Assembly: GCA_903928685.1 (NCBI GenBank)
Contig: CAIYRS010000077.1
Span: 1-64,000, forward strand
DNA length: 64,000 nucleotides
Source: an uncultured Methylococcaceae bacterium
GTDB taxonomy: Bacteria > Pseudomonadota > Gammaproteobacteria > Methylococcales > Methylomonadaceae
Reading direction: 5' to 3'
The notes under the pieces are model-generated. The model made no database searches. It saw only the letters and a list, made by a program, of their open reading frames with translations, and had not been told where the DNA came from. Positions 26,905 through 34,181 of the stretch are shown piece after piece; position 1 is the first letter of the stretch, and every line of letters begins with the position of its first letter. The position numbers and the translations under genes are program-made.

Positions 26905-28569
26905 GAGACTGTGAAAGTATTCAAAAATAAGCACCTTAAAAACCAAAGCCCCACTGCGAAATTAAAAAATGCTTTAATAAAGGTGTTTTTTTAGTTGTTT
27001 TTACGCATATTTCAGGTTTTTCTCCCCATTTTCTTGGCGTTGGGCACAATAATCCCGTAAATGCCCGACGCCGAGCACTGCCAACACCCTGCTGAAGTTA
27101 TAGCCTAGTGCCATCAAGCTGAACTCAGCACGGCATTTTTCCAAGCCCCTCATTAGAAAATGCTGCGCCCCGGCACGGTTTTTCAATGTGCCAAACGGGT
27201 GTTCGCCCAATGCCGCCCGATTTTTCATCGCATCGGGGCGCTGTGCCATGCGCAGCTTGTGGCGCTCAATGACCGCTTCATGTTCCCAGCGTTCTATTTG
27301 TTTGCGTCGTGTGCTTGGCTTTAAACACTGCTGCCGGATTGGGCAGCCTGCACAGGTTGAGGCTTTACTTTGATAACGGATATAGTTTTTATGGTTTTTG
27401 CGCTGCGGTTGGCCGGAAGGCTTAAGCGTTTCGCCTTGCGGGCAAACATAGCAATCTTGCCCGGCATCATAGCGGAATTGTCCCCGGGCAAAACGCCCCT
27501 GTTCCGCAATGCGCTTGGATTTGTCGGGGACGGCAACATACACGGTGATGTGGTTGTCTTCGCAGGCTTTGATTTGCCCACTTTCAAAATAGCCGGCGTC
27601 CGCAAGGCCTGTTAAGTTTTCGGATTGCAGGATGGCCTGCGCCTTTTCCAGCATGGGCGCCAGTAAGCCCGTATCGTTCCCCTCTTGGGTGACCTCTTCG
27701 GCGACAATCAGCTTATGCTTGCTGTCCACGGCGATCTGCACATTGTAGCCGCCCGTGGTTTCGCCGCGTTTGCTCAATAGCCGTGCGTCTTTGTCTACGG
27801 TGGATACCTGTTTATGGCCACTGGCCTTAAGCTGTTGCTGCAAGGCTTGCTTCTGCGCCTGTTTTTCCTGCAGGCGTTTAATCTTTTCTGCCAAGTGCGC
27901 ATCTTCAGCCAAACTGCCTTTGCCGTCCGCATCGTCAGACGCATCGTTTTTTTCCAACGCGTCTTGGTAGGCTTGGATTTTCTTTTCCAGTTGGGCGAGC
28001 TGGCTGTCCAGTTTTTCGCTGGTGTAAATGCTGGCTTTGTTGGTGTTGGCCTTGAAAAAACTGCCGTCCACGCCGACTTCCTCGCCGCCGAACAGGTCGA
28101 GTTCTTTGCACAGCAACACAAAATCGCGGTTCGTCGCTTTCAGTGCCGCCGTGTTGTTTTTGCGAAAGTCGGCGATGGTTTTATAGGTGGGTTTTGAGCC
28201 TTCCACCAGCCATATCAATTCCAAATTGCGCACCGCTTCACGCTCCAGCCTCCGGCTACTGTGAATGCGTTGCATATAGCCGTACAGGTACAGTTTGAGC
28301 AACACCGCCGGATTGAACGACGGTTGCCCCCTGGCGGCACCCATCTGGCTGTGCTGGTAACCCAGCGTGGCCAAATCCAATGTCGACACATAAGCGTCAA
28401 TGGCACGGACGGTGTTGGTCGGGCTGACATAATCTTCAACACACATTGGCAGGATCATGTCTTGGTGTCGGTTTAAGGTGGCTTGGTAACGGCGTGGCGG
28501 CATTTGTGATAAGGCTTTGTGGTTATGTGTCTATTATATCGCGTCGCGTAGCTATACTTTCACAGTCTC
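26905..28569. mobile_element. IS1182-family insertion sequence, complete
   Basis: 1665 bp bounded by perfect 16-bp terminal inverted repeats gagactgtgaaagtat (26905-26920) and its complement (28554-28569). The four bases acag occur directly outside both ends (26901-26904 and 28570-28573), a likely target duplication. One transposase gene fills it. The right end lies 6 bp from the stop of the KefB/C-type gene, which is left intact. Confidence 0.9.
27001..28503 (-). CDS. IS1182-family DDE transposase
   Basis: 500 aa and apparently intact. The N-terminal DUF772-type region (PAVLLKLYLYGYMQRIHSSR, RNLELIWLVEGSKP) is followed by the DDE core: VGVDGSFFKANTNK (first Asp), ADAGYFESGQI (second Asp) and EHPFGTLKNRAGAQHFLMRG (Glu region). 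A cysteine cluster CPQGETLKPSG...CAGCPIRQQC sits between, as in this family. A charged coiled region near residues 160-220 is typical. ATG at 28503. The intact frame with intact ends suggests recent mobility. Confidence 0.93.
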   Translation of the reverse strand: MPPRRYQATLNRHQDMILPMCVEDYVSPTNTVRAIDAYVSTLDLATLGYQHSQMGAARGQPSFNPAVLLKLYLYGYMQRIHSSRRLEREAVRNLELIWLVEGSKPTYKTIADFRKNNTAALKATNRDFVLLCKELDLFGGEEVGVDGSFFKANTNKASIYTSEKLDSQLAQLEKKIQAYQDALEKNDASDDADGKGSLAEDAHLAEKIKRLQEKQAQKQALQQQLKASGHKQVSTVDKDARLLSKRGETTGGYNVQIAVDSKHKLIVAEEVTQEGNDTGLLAPMLEKAQAILQSENLTGLADAGYFESGQIKACEDNHITVYVAVPDKSKRIAEQGRFARGQFRYDAGQDCYVCPQGETLKPSGQPQRKNHKNYIRYQSKASTCAGCPIRQQCLKPSTRRKQIERWEHEAVIERHKLRMAQRPDAMKNRAALGEHPFGTLKNRAGAQHFLMRGLEKCRAEFSLMALGYNFSRVLAVLGVGHLRDYCAQRQENGEKNLKYA

Positions 28570-28575
28570 ACAGGC

Positions 28576-30378
28576 TTATTGGCTATCCAAAGCATCGGTT
28601 TTTAATATGCGTTCTAGCTCGGCTTTTTGGGTGCGGGCAAAGTTGACCAGTTCGGGTTCGTTGTCGAAAAAGGCGAAGGAGTGTTTTAGGGCGGTTTCGT
28701 CGTATTGTTTAAAGCGTTCGGCTTTGGCGTGGATTTCTGCGGGGTTGTTGCCTAGCGTTACCATGATGTGTTCTGCCATGGCTAAGGAGGAGTCGAAAAT
28801 TTCCCGTTTGTAAAAATCTACGCCCGCTTTGTAGAGTTCGTAAGCATGGCGGCGGTTGTGGGCGCGGGCGAAGATGGTCAGGTGCGGGAATTCGGCTTTT
28901 GCCAGTTTGACGATGCTTACGCTGGTTTGCGGGTCGTCGACGGCAACAATCAGCAATTTGGCGGTGCTTGCGCCTGCGCTGTGTAATAAATCCAGCCGCG
29001 AGGCGTCGCCGAAATGGCCTTTAAAACCGAATTTGCGTAATAGTTCGATTTGGTCGGGGTCTTTTTCTAAAACCGTGGCTTTAATGCCTTGGGCGGTGAG
29101 GAAGCGCCCGATGACTTGTCCGAAGCGTCCGAATCCGGCAATGATGATGGGGTTGGCTTCGTTGATGTTGTCGTAATTGTGTTCCGGCAATACGCTCATG
29201 AATTTGGGGACGATGAAGCGGTTGTAGATCAGCATCAATAACGGCGTGGCGGCGATGGATGTGGCGACGGTTAAGGTGAGGAATTTACTTTGCGCTTCAG
29301 GCAATATCGCTAGGCCAGCGGCAAATTGGAATAGTACGAAGGCAAATTCGCCGCCTTGGGCGAGGGCGAAGGCAAAGCCCAGATTGTTGAGGTTGTTGAG
29401 TTTGAACAGTTTGCCAAGCGCAAATAACACCAGACTTTTGCTGAGCATTAATAGGCATACGGCTAAGCCGACTTGCAGCGGGCTATCGGCAAATAAGCCG
29501 AAATCCATGCCCATGCCGACGGAGATAAAAAATAAGCCGAGCAATAAGCCTTTGAAGGGTTCTATATCGGTTTCTAAGGTGTGGCGGTATTCTGAATTTG
29601 CCAGCACCACGCCGGCGACAAATGTGCCTAAAGCGGGCGATACCCCGACCATTTGCATCAGTAAAGTAATGCCGACGACTAACGCTAAAGATAGCGCGGT
29701 GAACACTTCGCGTAAGCGGGTTTTGGCGATTTCCCGAAATAAATGCCGCGATAAATAGCGTCCGGCGACGATGACGGTGGCGATAACGCTGGCGACAATC
29801 ACCGCTTGTAGCCAGCCGGGAAAGTCGTTTATTAAGCTGCTGTGGGCGCTGGTGATGGCTTCGCCTTCAATCGCCAGCAACGGCATGATGACCAGGATGG
29901 GGATGACGGCGATATCTTGGAACAGGAGCACGGCAAAGGCGGTTTCGCCCATTGCCGTGTTCATCAGGTTGGTTTCTTTAAGCACTTGTAAAACCAAGGC
30001 GGTGGAGGATAGCGATAATGCCATGCCTACCGCTAAGCTGGTCTGCCAGGAATAGCCTAAGGCGCAACCGATGGCAGTAAATGCGGCGCTGGTGAGTACA
30101 ACTTGCAGGCCACCTAAACCGACGATGGATTTCCGTAACCGCCAGAGCAATGCGGGTTCTAGCTCTAGGCCGATCATAAACAACATCATTACCACGCCGA
30201 ATTCGGCAAAGTGCATGATTTTATCGGCATCGCCAATCAGCGCGAACCCGTATGGCCCGATGATGACGCCTGCCGCGAGATAGCCGAGTACCGAGCCGAG
30301 TTTAAAGCGGCTGGCAAGCGGCACGACGACGCAGGCGGCAACCAAAAAAATGAAGATGTTGAATAGGCTATCGTCCAC
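28576..30378 (-). CDS. CPA2-family cation:proton antiporter with TrkA-N domain (KefB/KefC-like)
   Basis: About 600 aa. Residues 10-380 hold some 12 membrane segments with the CPA2 pattern (GSVLGYLAAGVIIGPYG, LSLSSTALVLQVL, LLFQDIAVIP with the transport Asp). A soluble RCK/TrkA-N domain follows, with the Rossmann motif IIAGFGRFGQVIGRFL. In the family this effluxes K+ or Na+ and is gated by nucleotides or glutathione adducts. GTG at 30378 is preferred because GGAG lies 8 bp upstream; a TTG at 30393 is the alternative. The ancillary KefF/KefG subunit is not nearby, so substrate and gating are uncertain. Confidence 0.85.
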   Translation of the reverse strand: MDDSLFNIFIFLVAACVVVPLASRFKLGSVLGYLAAGVIIGPYGFALIGDADKIMHFAEFGVVMMLFMIGLELEPALLWRLRKSIVGLGGLQVVLTSAAFTAIGCALGYSWQTSLAVGMALSLSSTALVLQVLKETNLMNTAMGETAFAVLLFQDIAVIPILVIMPLLAIEGEAITSAHSSLINDFPGWLQAVIVASVIATVIVAGRYLSRHLFREIAKTRLREVFTALSLALVVGITLLMQMVGVSPALGTFVAGVVLANSEYRHTLETDIEPFKGLLLGLFFISVGMGMDFGLFADSPLQVGLAVCLLMLSKSLVLFALGKLFKLNNLNNLGFAFALAQGGEFAFVLFQFAAGLAILPEAQSKFLTLTVATSIAATPLLMLIYNRFIVPKFMSVLPEHNYDNINEANPIIIAGFGRFGQVIGRFLTAQGIKATVLEKDPDQIELLRKFGFKGHFGDASRLDLLHSAGASTAKLLIVAVDDPQTSVSIVKLAKAEFPHLTIFARAHNRRHAYELYKAGVDFYKREIFDSSLAMAEHIMVTLGNNPAEIHAKAERFKQYDETALKHSFAFFDNEPELVNFARTQKAELERILKTDALDSQ

Positions 30379-30428
30379 AGGTTGCTCCGGCAAAGGCTTA
30401 AATTGTGAAAATGTTGCGTGTAGTCAGA

Positions 30429-30863
30429 TTATGCTGATGTTTCTTCGGCTTCTGCTATCGGCTCAACATTGACGGCTTCTTGGGCGTTTTGGCGGTCATT
30501 GGCAAACACTTCGGCAATTAAAGGCATATACGGCGCCAATTGCGGGATGACCGGGATTTTCCAAGATTTTCCGGTGATGTAGGAAAAAATGGTTTTTAAC
30601 CAAGGTTTGTTGGTTTCCGTTTGCAGCAGGGCAAAGTGGTAGTTTTCGCCGTCATGGCTGATAGCGAAATCTTGCAACCAAACTTCAATGGCTTCGGTTT
30701 CGCCGTAAAGCGTGGTTTTAAGGTAGGCTTTTTTGTTGTCCAGATCAAAGTTAAATTCGTTTAACTCGGCGATTTCTTTCAGGATTTTATTAGCCACCCA
30801 GATAATTAAGGTGCTTGGTGTCCATCTGATGGCCATTTTTATTATTTTGGATTTGTAGCTCAT
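30429..30863 (-). CDS. Hypothetical protein
   Basis: 144 aa, no family recognised. It starts with a basic and hydrophobic helix (KIIKMAIRWTPSTLIIWVAN), then alternating beta-like segments (FNFDLDNKKAYLKTTLYGET, AIEVWLQDFAISHDGENYHF), and ends in an acidic alanine/glutamate tail. It looks like a small soluble lipid- or membrane-surface protein. It lies 50 bp upstream of the antiporter gene in the same direction and may be co-transcribed. Confidence 0.55.
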   Translation of the reverse strand: MSYKSKIIKMAIRWTPSTLIIWVANKILKEIAELNEFNFDLDNKKAYLKTTLYGETEAIEVWLQDFAISHDGENYHFALLQTETNKPWLKTIFSYITGKSWKIPVIPQLAPYMPLIAEVFANDRQNAQEAVNVEPIAEAEETSA

Positions 30864-30986
30864 GTTTTACCTTTATTGTAGTTGTAATGGGGAAGGTGGA
30901 TTTTACATGCCGTTTGTTGGGGTTTTTATTAAAGGCATTTAAAAGGTTTATTCAGTCAGTGGTTTTTGTTGGCTTAATTTAAGTTT

Positions 30987-31060
30987 GTAGCGGCGGACGG
31001 TTTTTAGAACCTGTATCAAAAACGGCTACGATTAGGCGAGCAGCAGCTCGCCGCTACGAA
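30987..31060. repeat. Dispersed hairpin repeat (gcggacgg...gctcgccgctac), copy 1
   Basis: It contains gcggacgg, ctgtatcaaa and ggcgagcagcagctcgccgc (a strong hairpin) in the same order as at 51794-51876. The outer gtagcggc/gccgctac are also inverted. It lies in the gap 30864-31177, which holds no gene. Confidence 0.7.
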
Positions 31061-31177
31061 TTAATGCCGACAATTCAATATCGACTGAATAATAGGATAG
31101 TAGAAAAATCAGCAGATTGTATGAAACTGGCATCAAAACTAATCCAATGCCTAGATTTTGGTGTTAGTAATACGCGA

Positions 31178-31978
31178 TTAAGAAAACAGCATATCCTGTT
31201 TGCCAAACAAGTTTTTGTACAAAGCCAAGTCTTGTTTGTAAAGCTTGCTGACGATGGCTTGGGTTTCGTCATCATAAAGCGCGGCAGGCGAGGGCAGTTT
31301 TCCGGCTTTTTTTAGGGTGTAGATGTCGTCGGGTAAGCATTCGGCAAAATTGTCATCGCTTAGCAGTTGGAAGCGGTCGGTGCCGTGTTGGGTCAGCGGT
31401 CTGGCATCAACAATTTGTAATCCGGCTTTGTTTTCGATGATAGTTTTGGCTTGGGCAAATTGTTCTAAGCAGAAATAATCATCGTAGGATTTGTAAACCA
31501 AAAAGTCGCTTTGTGGTTGCCAATGGATGTTGCTGAGTAACACTTTTGGCGTGCTGATGGCTTTAACAAATGCCTTAAAACTTAAGGCGCTGATTTCAGT
31601 TTTGCGTTGCAGGGTTTCGTAAAGATGCCAAGCTTCGGCGGTCCTATCGACAATTTTATCTAAATAAGCACTGGCTAAGCGGGCATAAGGGCAGCGCAAG
31701 ATAACAAAGGTGTAATCGGCAAGCTGCAAACTGGCGAGATCGGCGGTGAAGGTGCTGTTGTTTTGGTGTATCCAGTTAAAGTCGGACGGATCGCTAATGC
31801 AGCCGTTAGCCATGGCTAGTGATACCCGCATGGTTGAGCAGGCATTTTTGGGGATAAAGCTGTAAATGCTGTTGCTGCGGTAAATTCTTAAGGCGAAGTT
31901 GTTGGCAAACTGATGCGCTCTGTTTCTTGCCAAATAATCGTAAGTGGCGGCGGAAAAATTAAGCTGGCGATTTTTCAT
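31178..31978 (-). CDS. PAPS-dependent sulfotransferase-like protein (Sulfotransfer_2 type)
   Basis: 266 aa. The 5'-phosphosulfate loop is visible as FIPKNACSTMRVSLA (about residues 41-55) and the 3'-phosphate motif as VILRCPYARLASAYLDKI (about 92-109), the hallmark pair of carbohydrate sulfotransferases. It probably sulfates a surface glycan or lipid using PAPS. No PAPS-synthesis gene is in the window. ATG at 31978. It lies just downstream of mlaA on the same strand (25 bp). Confidence 0.8.
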   Translation of the reverse strand: MKNRQLNFSAATYDYLARNRAHQFANNFALRIYRSNSIYSFIPKNACSTMRVSLAMANGCISDPSDFNWIHQNNSTFTADLASLQLADYTFVILRCPYARLASAYLDKIVDRTAEAWHLYETLQRKTEISALSFKAFVKAISTPKVLLSNIHWQPQSDFLVYKSYDDYFCLEQFAQAKTIIENKAGLQIVDARPLTQHGTDRFQLLSDDNFAECLPDDIYTLKKAGKLPSPAALYDDETQAIVSKLYKQDLALYKNLFGKQDMLFS

Positions 31979-32003
31979 AAGGCATCAGTTTGTGGCAGTT
32001 TGC

Positions 32004-32885
32004 TTATTTGGTTTCTGCTTCCGGCGCGGATAAATTCAGCATGTGATGGCTGCTGTCTGGCGCCGATGCAGGCGCTGTTGTAGCAGTTGTTGGGCTGGTT
32101 TCCGTGCTCGTTTTGGCAGGGCTGCTGCTAGGTGGTGGGGTGTTGAAGTTTTCGTCCAAATCCAAATCATCCGCTACGTTGCCATCGTTGACTAAATAAT
32201 CACGGCGCTGTTTATAGGCATTTTTAAGGAAATCGTAGCGGTTGACGGCGGCTTCATTAACGACTTTTTCAGTACCCAATAAATCCGCACGGGTATCGGT
32301 AACTTCAACGACTTTAGAGCCAGCGGCTGCGGCGCTGGCAGTCGGGCTAATGAATGATACATAAGTCAGCGGGTTTAATAAGGCATCGCCAACGCGTCCC
32401 AAGGTATCTCTTGGATTGCTTGAACCAAAGATTGGCAACACCAGATAAGGCCCAGAAGGCACACCCCAATAACCCAGGGTTTGTCCGAAATCTTCGTTGT
32501 GTTTAGGCAGGTCAACCATATCCGCGACATCCACCAAGCCGCCAACACCCGCCGTGGTGTTGATAATGAAACGGCTCATATCCATGCCAGATTGCAGCAT
32601 TTTAAATTGCAGCATATCGTTTACGGTGACGCCAATATCATTGATATTGCTGAATAAATTGGTTACGCCGTGGTCGACAAAACTCGGCGTTACCCATTCA
32701 TAACCTTGCGCCAATGGTTTTAAGATAAATTTATCCAATTGGTCATTAAAGGATTGCGTGCCACGATTCCAACTGTACCAAGGGTCATCAGCATGTTGTG
32801 GGCTAGCCGCACAACCAGCAAGGGCTAAGGCCATGGCTATGCTGCCCAAGAGAATGGATGGTTTGGAAATAGTGGCTGTAGGCAT
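32004..32885 (-). CDS. mlaA: Outer-membrane lipid-asymmetry lipoprotein MlaA
   Basis: 293 aa lipoprotein that removes misplaced phospholipids from the outer leaflet of the outer membrane. The start is ATG at 32885 with AAGGAACC upstream; an upstream extension to 33032 lacks a signal. The signal peptide ends in the lipobox LALAGC. Family blocks are DPWYSWNRGTQSFND, FSNINDIGVTVND, RFIINTTAGVGGLVDVAD, EDFGQTLGYWGVPSGPYLVL and SSNPRDTLGR. The C-terminal tail is rich in Pro/Ser/Thr/Ala and is species-specific. The mlaBCDEF genes are not in the window. Confidence 0.93.
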   Translation of the reverse strand: MPTATISKPSILLGSIAMALALAGCAASPQHADDPWYSWNRGTQSFNDQLDKFILKPLAQGYEWVTPSFVDHGVTNLFSNINDIGVTVNDMLQFKMLQSGMDMSRFIINTTAGVGGLVDVADMVDLPKHNEDFGQTLGYWGVPSGPYLVLPIFGSSNPRDTLGRVGDALLNPLTYVSFISPTASAAAAGSKVVEVTDTRADLLGTEKVVNEAAVNRYDFLKNAYKQRRDYLVNDGNVADDLDLDENFNTPPPSSSPAKTSTETSPTTATTAPASAPDSSHHMLNLSAPEAETK

Positions 32886-33587
32886 GATTGGTTCCTTGCT
32901 AATTTTTGTATTAATTTTTCGTTGCACGGTTTTGTTGATGGCAGCAATTTTGTCGATTGCCGGATAAGATTTTAATTTTAAAATCCAGACGGCAATTCTA
33001 GCATTGGAACGAAATATTCGGTTATTTAACAATTAAATATCGGGATAATTTATTGAGTTCAGCTTGGTATTGGGTATTTATTACTGCAATTAGCCAGTTA
33101 TCGGTATTTCAAAAACGTTATCAAATGATTTGCCAAAGAAATTAGTTTTTCGCAGTCATGGAATAATTTGGCTAGTGCCGATGGCTTTTTATGAACAGCT
33201 TAATGCAAGTAAATTTGATGCGGGCTGTTTATTGCTATTGTTAATTTAATCAATAGCTTATGTTTTATGTGTTTACTATGCCATGCGTTTTAGAATTAAG
33301 TTCAGAAAATACCAAAAAGTTGTCCACAATTTTTGTGGATAAGTTTGTGTATAACACCTGAATAAAGCCTTCAATGCCTGATAAATACAGGCTTGGCATT
33401 AAATTGTAGTATTTTCATACAAAAATTTTGATTTTTTTAAATCAATGACTTAAAAGTTTTTACTAAAATTTGTAGGGTATTTTTTAGCAAAATCGGCGTA
33501 ATAATAAAAATCAAGCTTCTTGTGCATAAACAATTGTTGGTAAGCTGTTGGGCAACCCCATTTGGATCTTTTTAGCAGGTATTTAGG
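32886..33587. other. AT-rich gene-free region with DnaA-box-like cluster
   Basis: About 700 bp without a gene. It includes ttgtccaca (33320), tgtggataa (33334), tgtgtataa (33346) and tgtgcataa (33521); the last three match TTATNCACA exactly on the minus strand. A very AT-rich run occupies 33400-33520, including the inverted pair ttgattt/aaatcaa at 33431-33448. It divides the mostly minus-strand left half from plus-strand genes. Confidence 0.55.
33320..33529. other. Cluster of four DnaA-box-like 9-mers
   Basis: Three exact TTATNCACA matches (33334-33342, 33346-33354 and 33521-33529, all on the minus strand) plus one near match TTGTCCACA on the plus strand (33320-33328). An AT-rich stretch lies between the last two. 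It could be an origin, a DnaA-titration site or a DnaA-controlled promoter; none is proven. Confidence 0.5.
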
Positions 33588-34091
33588 ATGTTTTTATTCA
33601 TTATATGTAGTTTGGTTTTGGCATTTATCGTCCAAACCTCAAATCCGTGGCTCGCACTATTGGTTGATCCTATGGTGTTTTATGCGGCTTTAACCGTTGC
33701 CGCATTAGCCATGGTGGCGGTGATTATTAAAAAAGGCCCGAATCAACAGTATTACGATGTTTTCGCCAGCAGTGCCTTAGTCGCCTGGTACGCCCATTGG
33801 CAGCCCATCTTTAACGATGATTCCCCGGTATTATTTGCATTTCCGGTGTACTTTGTCTTTATGGCGGCGTTTATAGAATTAGCGATGTTAAAGCAACGCC
33901 AGCGTGTAGATGATGTTACTTACCAACACATGCAAGCCTTGGCTAAAAAAAGCCGAGTGCAGCCGTGGTTAGTGATGGTGGGGGTTTTAGTGAGTTTGAA
34001 TTTGGATGACCACTATATGCTGTATCCGGTCATGATGACGGTACTGATGATCCGGTTTGCGTTGTTCCGGTATTTGATGAATCGGGATTAA
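33588..34091 (+). CDS. Hypothetical integral membrane protein
   Basis: 167 aa with four or five hydrophobic segments (about residues 2-16, 22-46, 60-75, 83-102 and 128-160). The connecting loops are short, and the cytoplasmic side has a basic patch (KQRQRVDD). No family recognised. ATG at 33588 follows ggtatttagg. It is the first plus-strand gene after the DnaA-box-like region. Confidence 0.55.
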   Translation: MFLFIICSLVLAFIVQTSNPWLALLVDPMVFYAALTVAALAMVAVIIKKGPNQQYYDVFASSALVAWYAHWQPIFNDDSPVLFAFPVYFVFMAAFIELAMLKQRQRVDDVTYQHMQALAKKSRVQPWLVMVGVLVSLNLDDHYMLYPVMMTVLMIRFALFRYLMNRD

Positions 34092-34181
34092 TTTTTCCAA
34101 AATGAACTATAGAATGAACTATAGTTTGCTGACCAACCAAAAGTCTGGATTTAACCCTAACGAGTCACGGAGAAGCATTGC

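Noticed and set aside
33431-33448. FNR-like inverted pair ttgat...atcaa
   Set aside because: The spacing is 8 bases instead of 4 and it sits in an AT-rich run, so it is not an FNR/ANR box.
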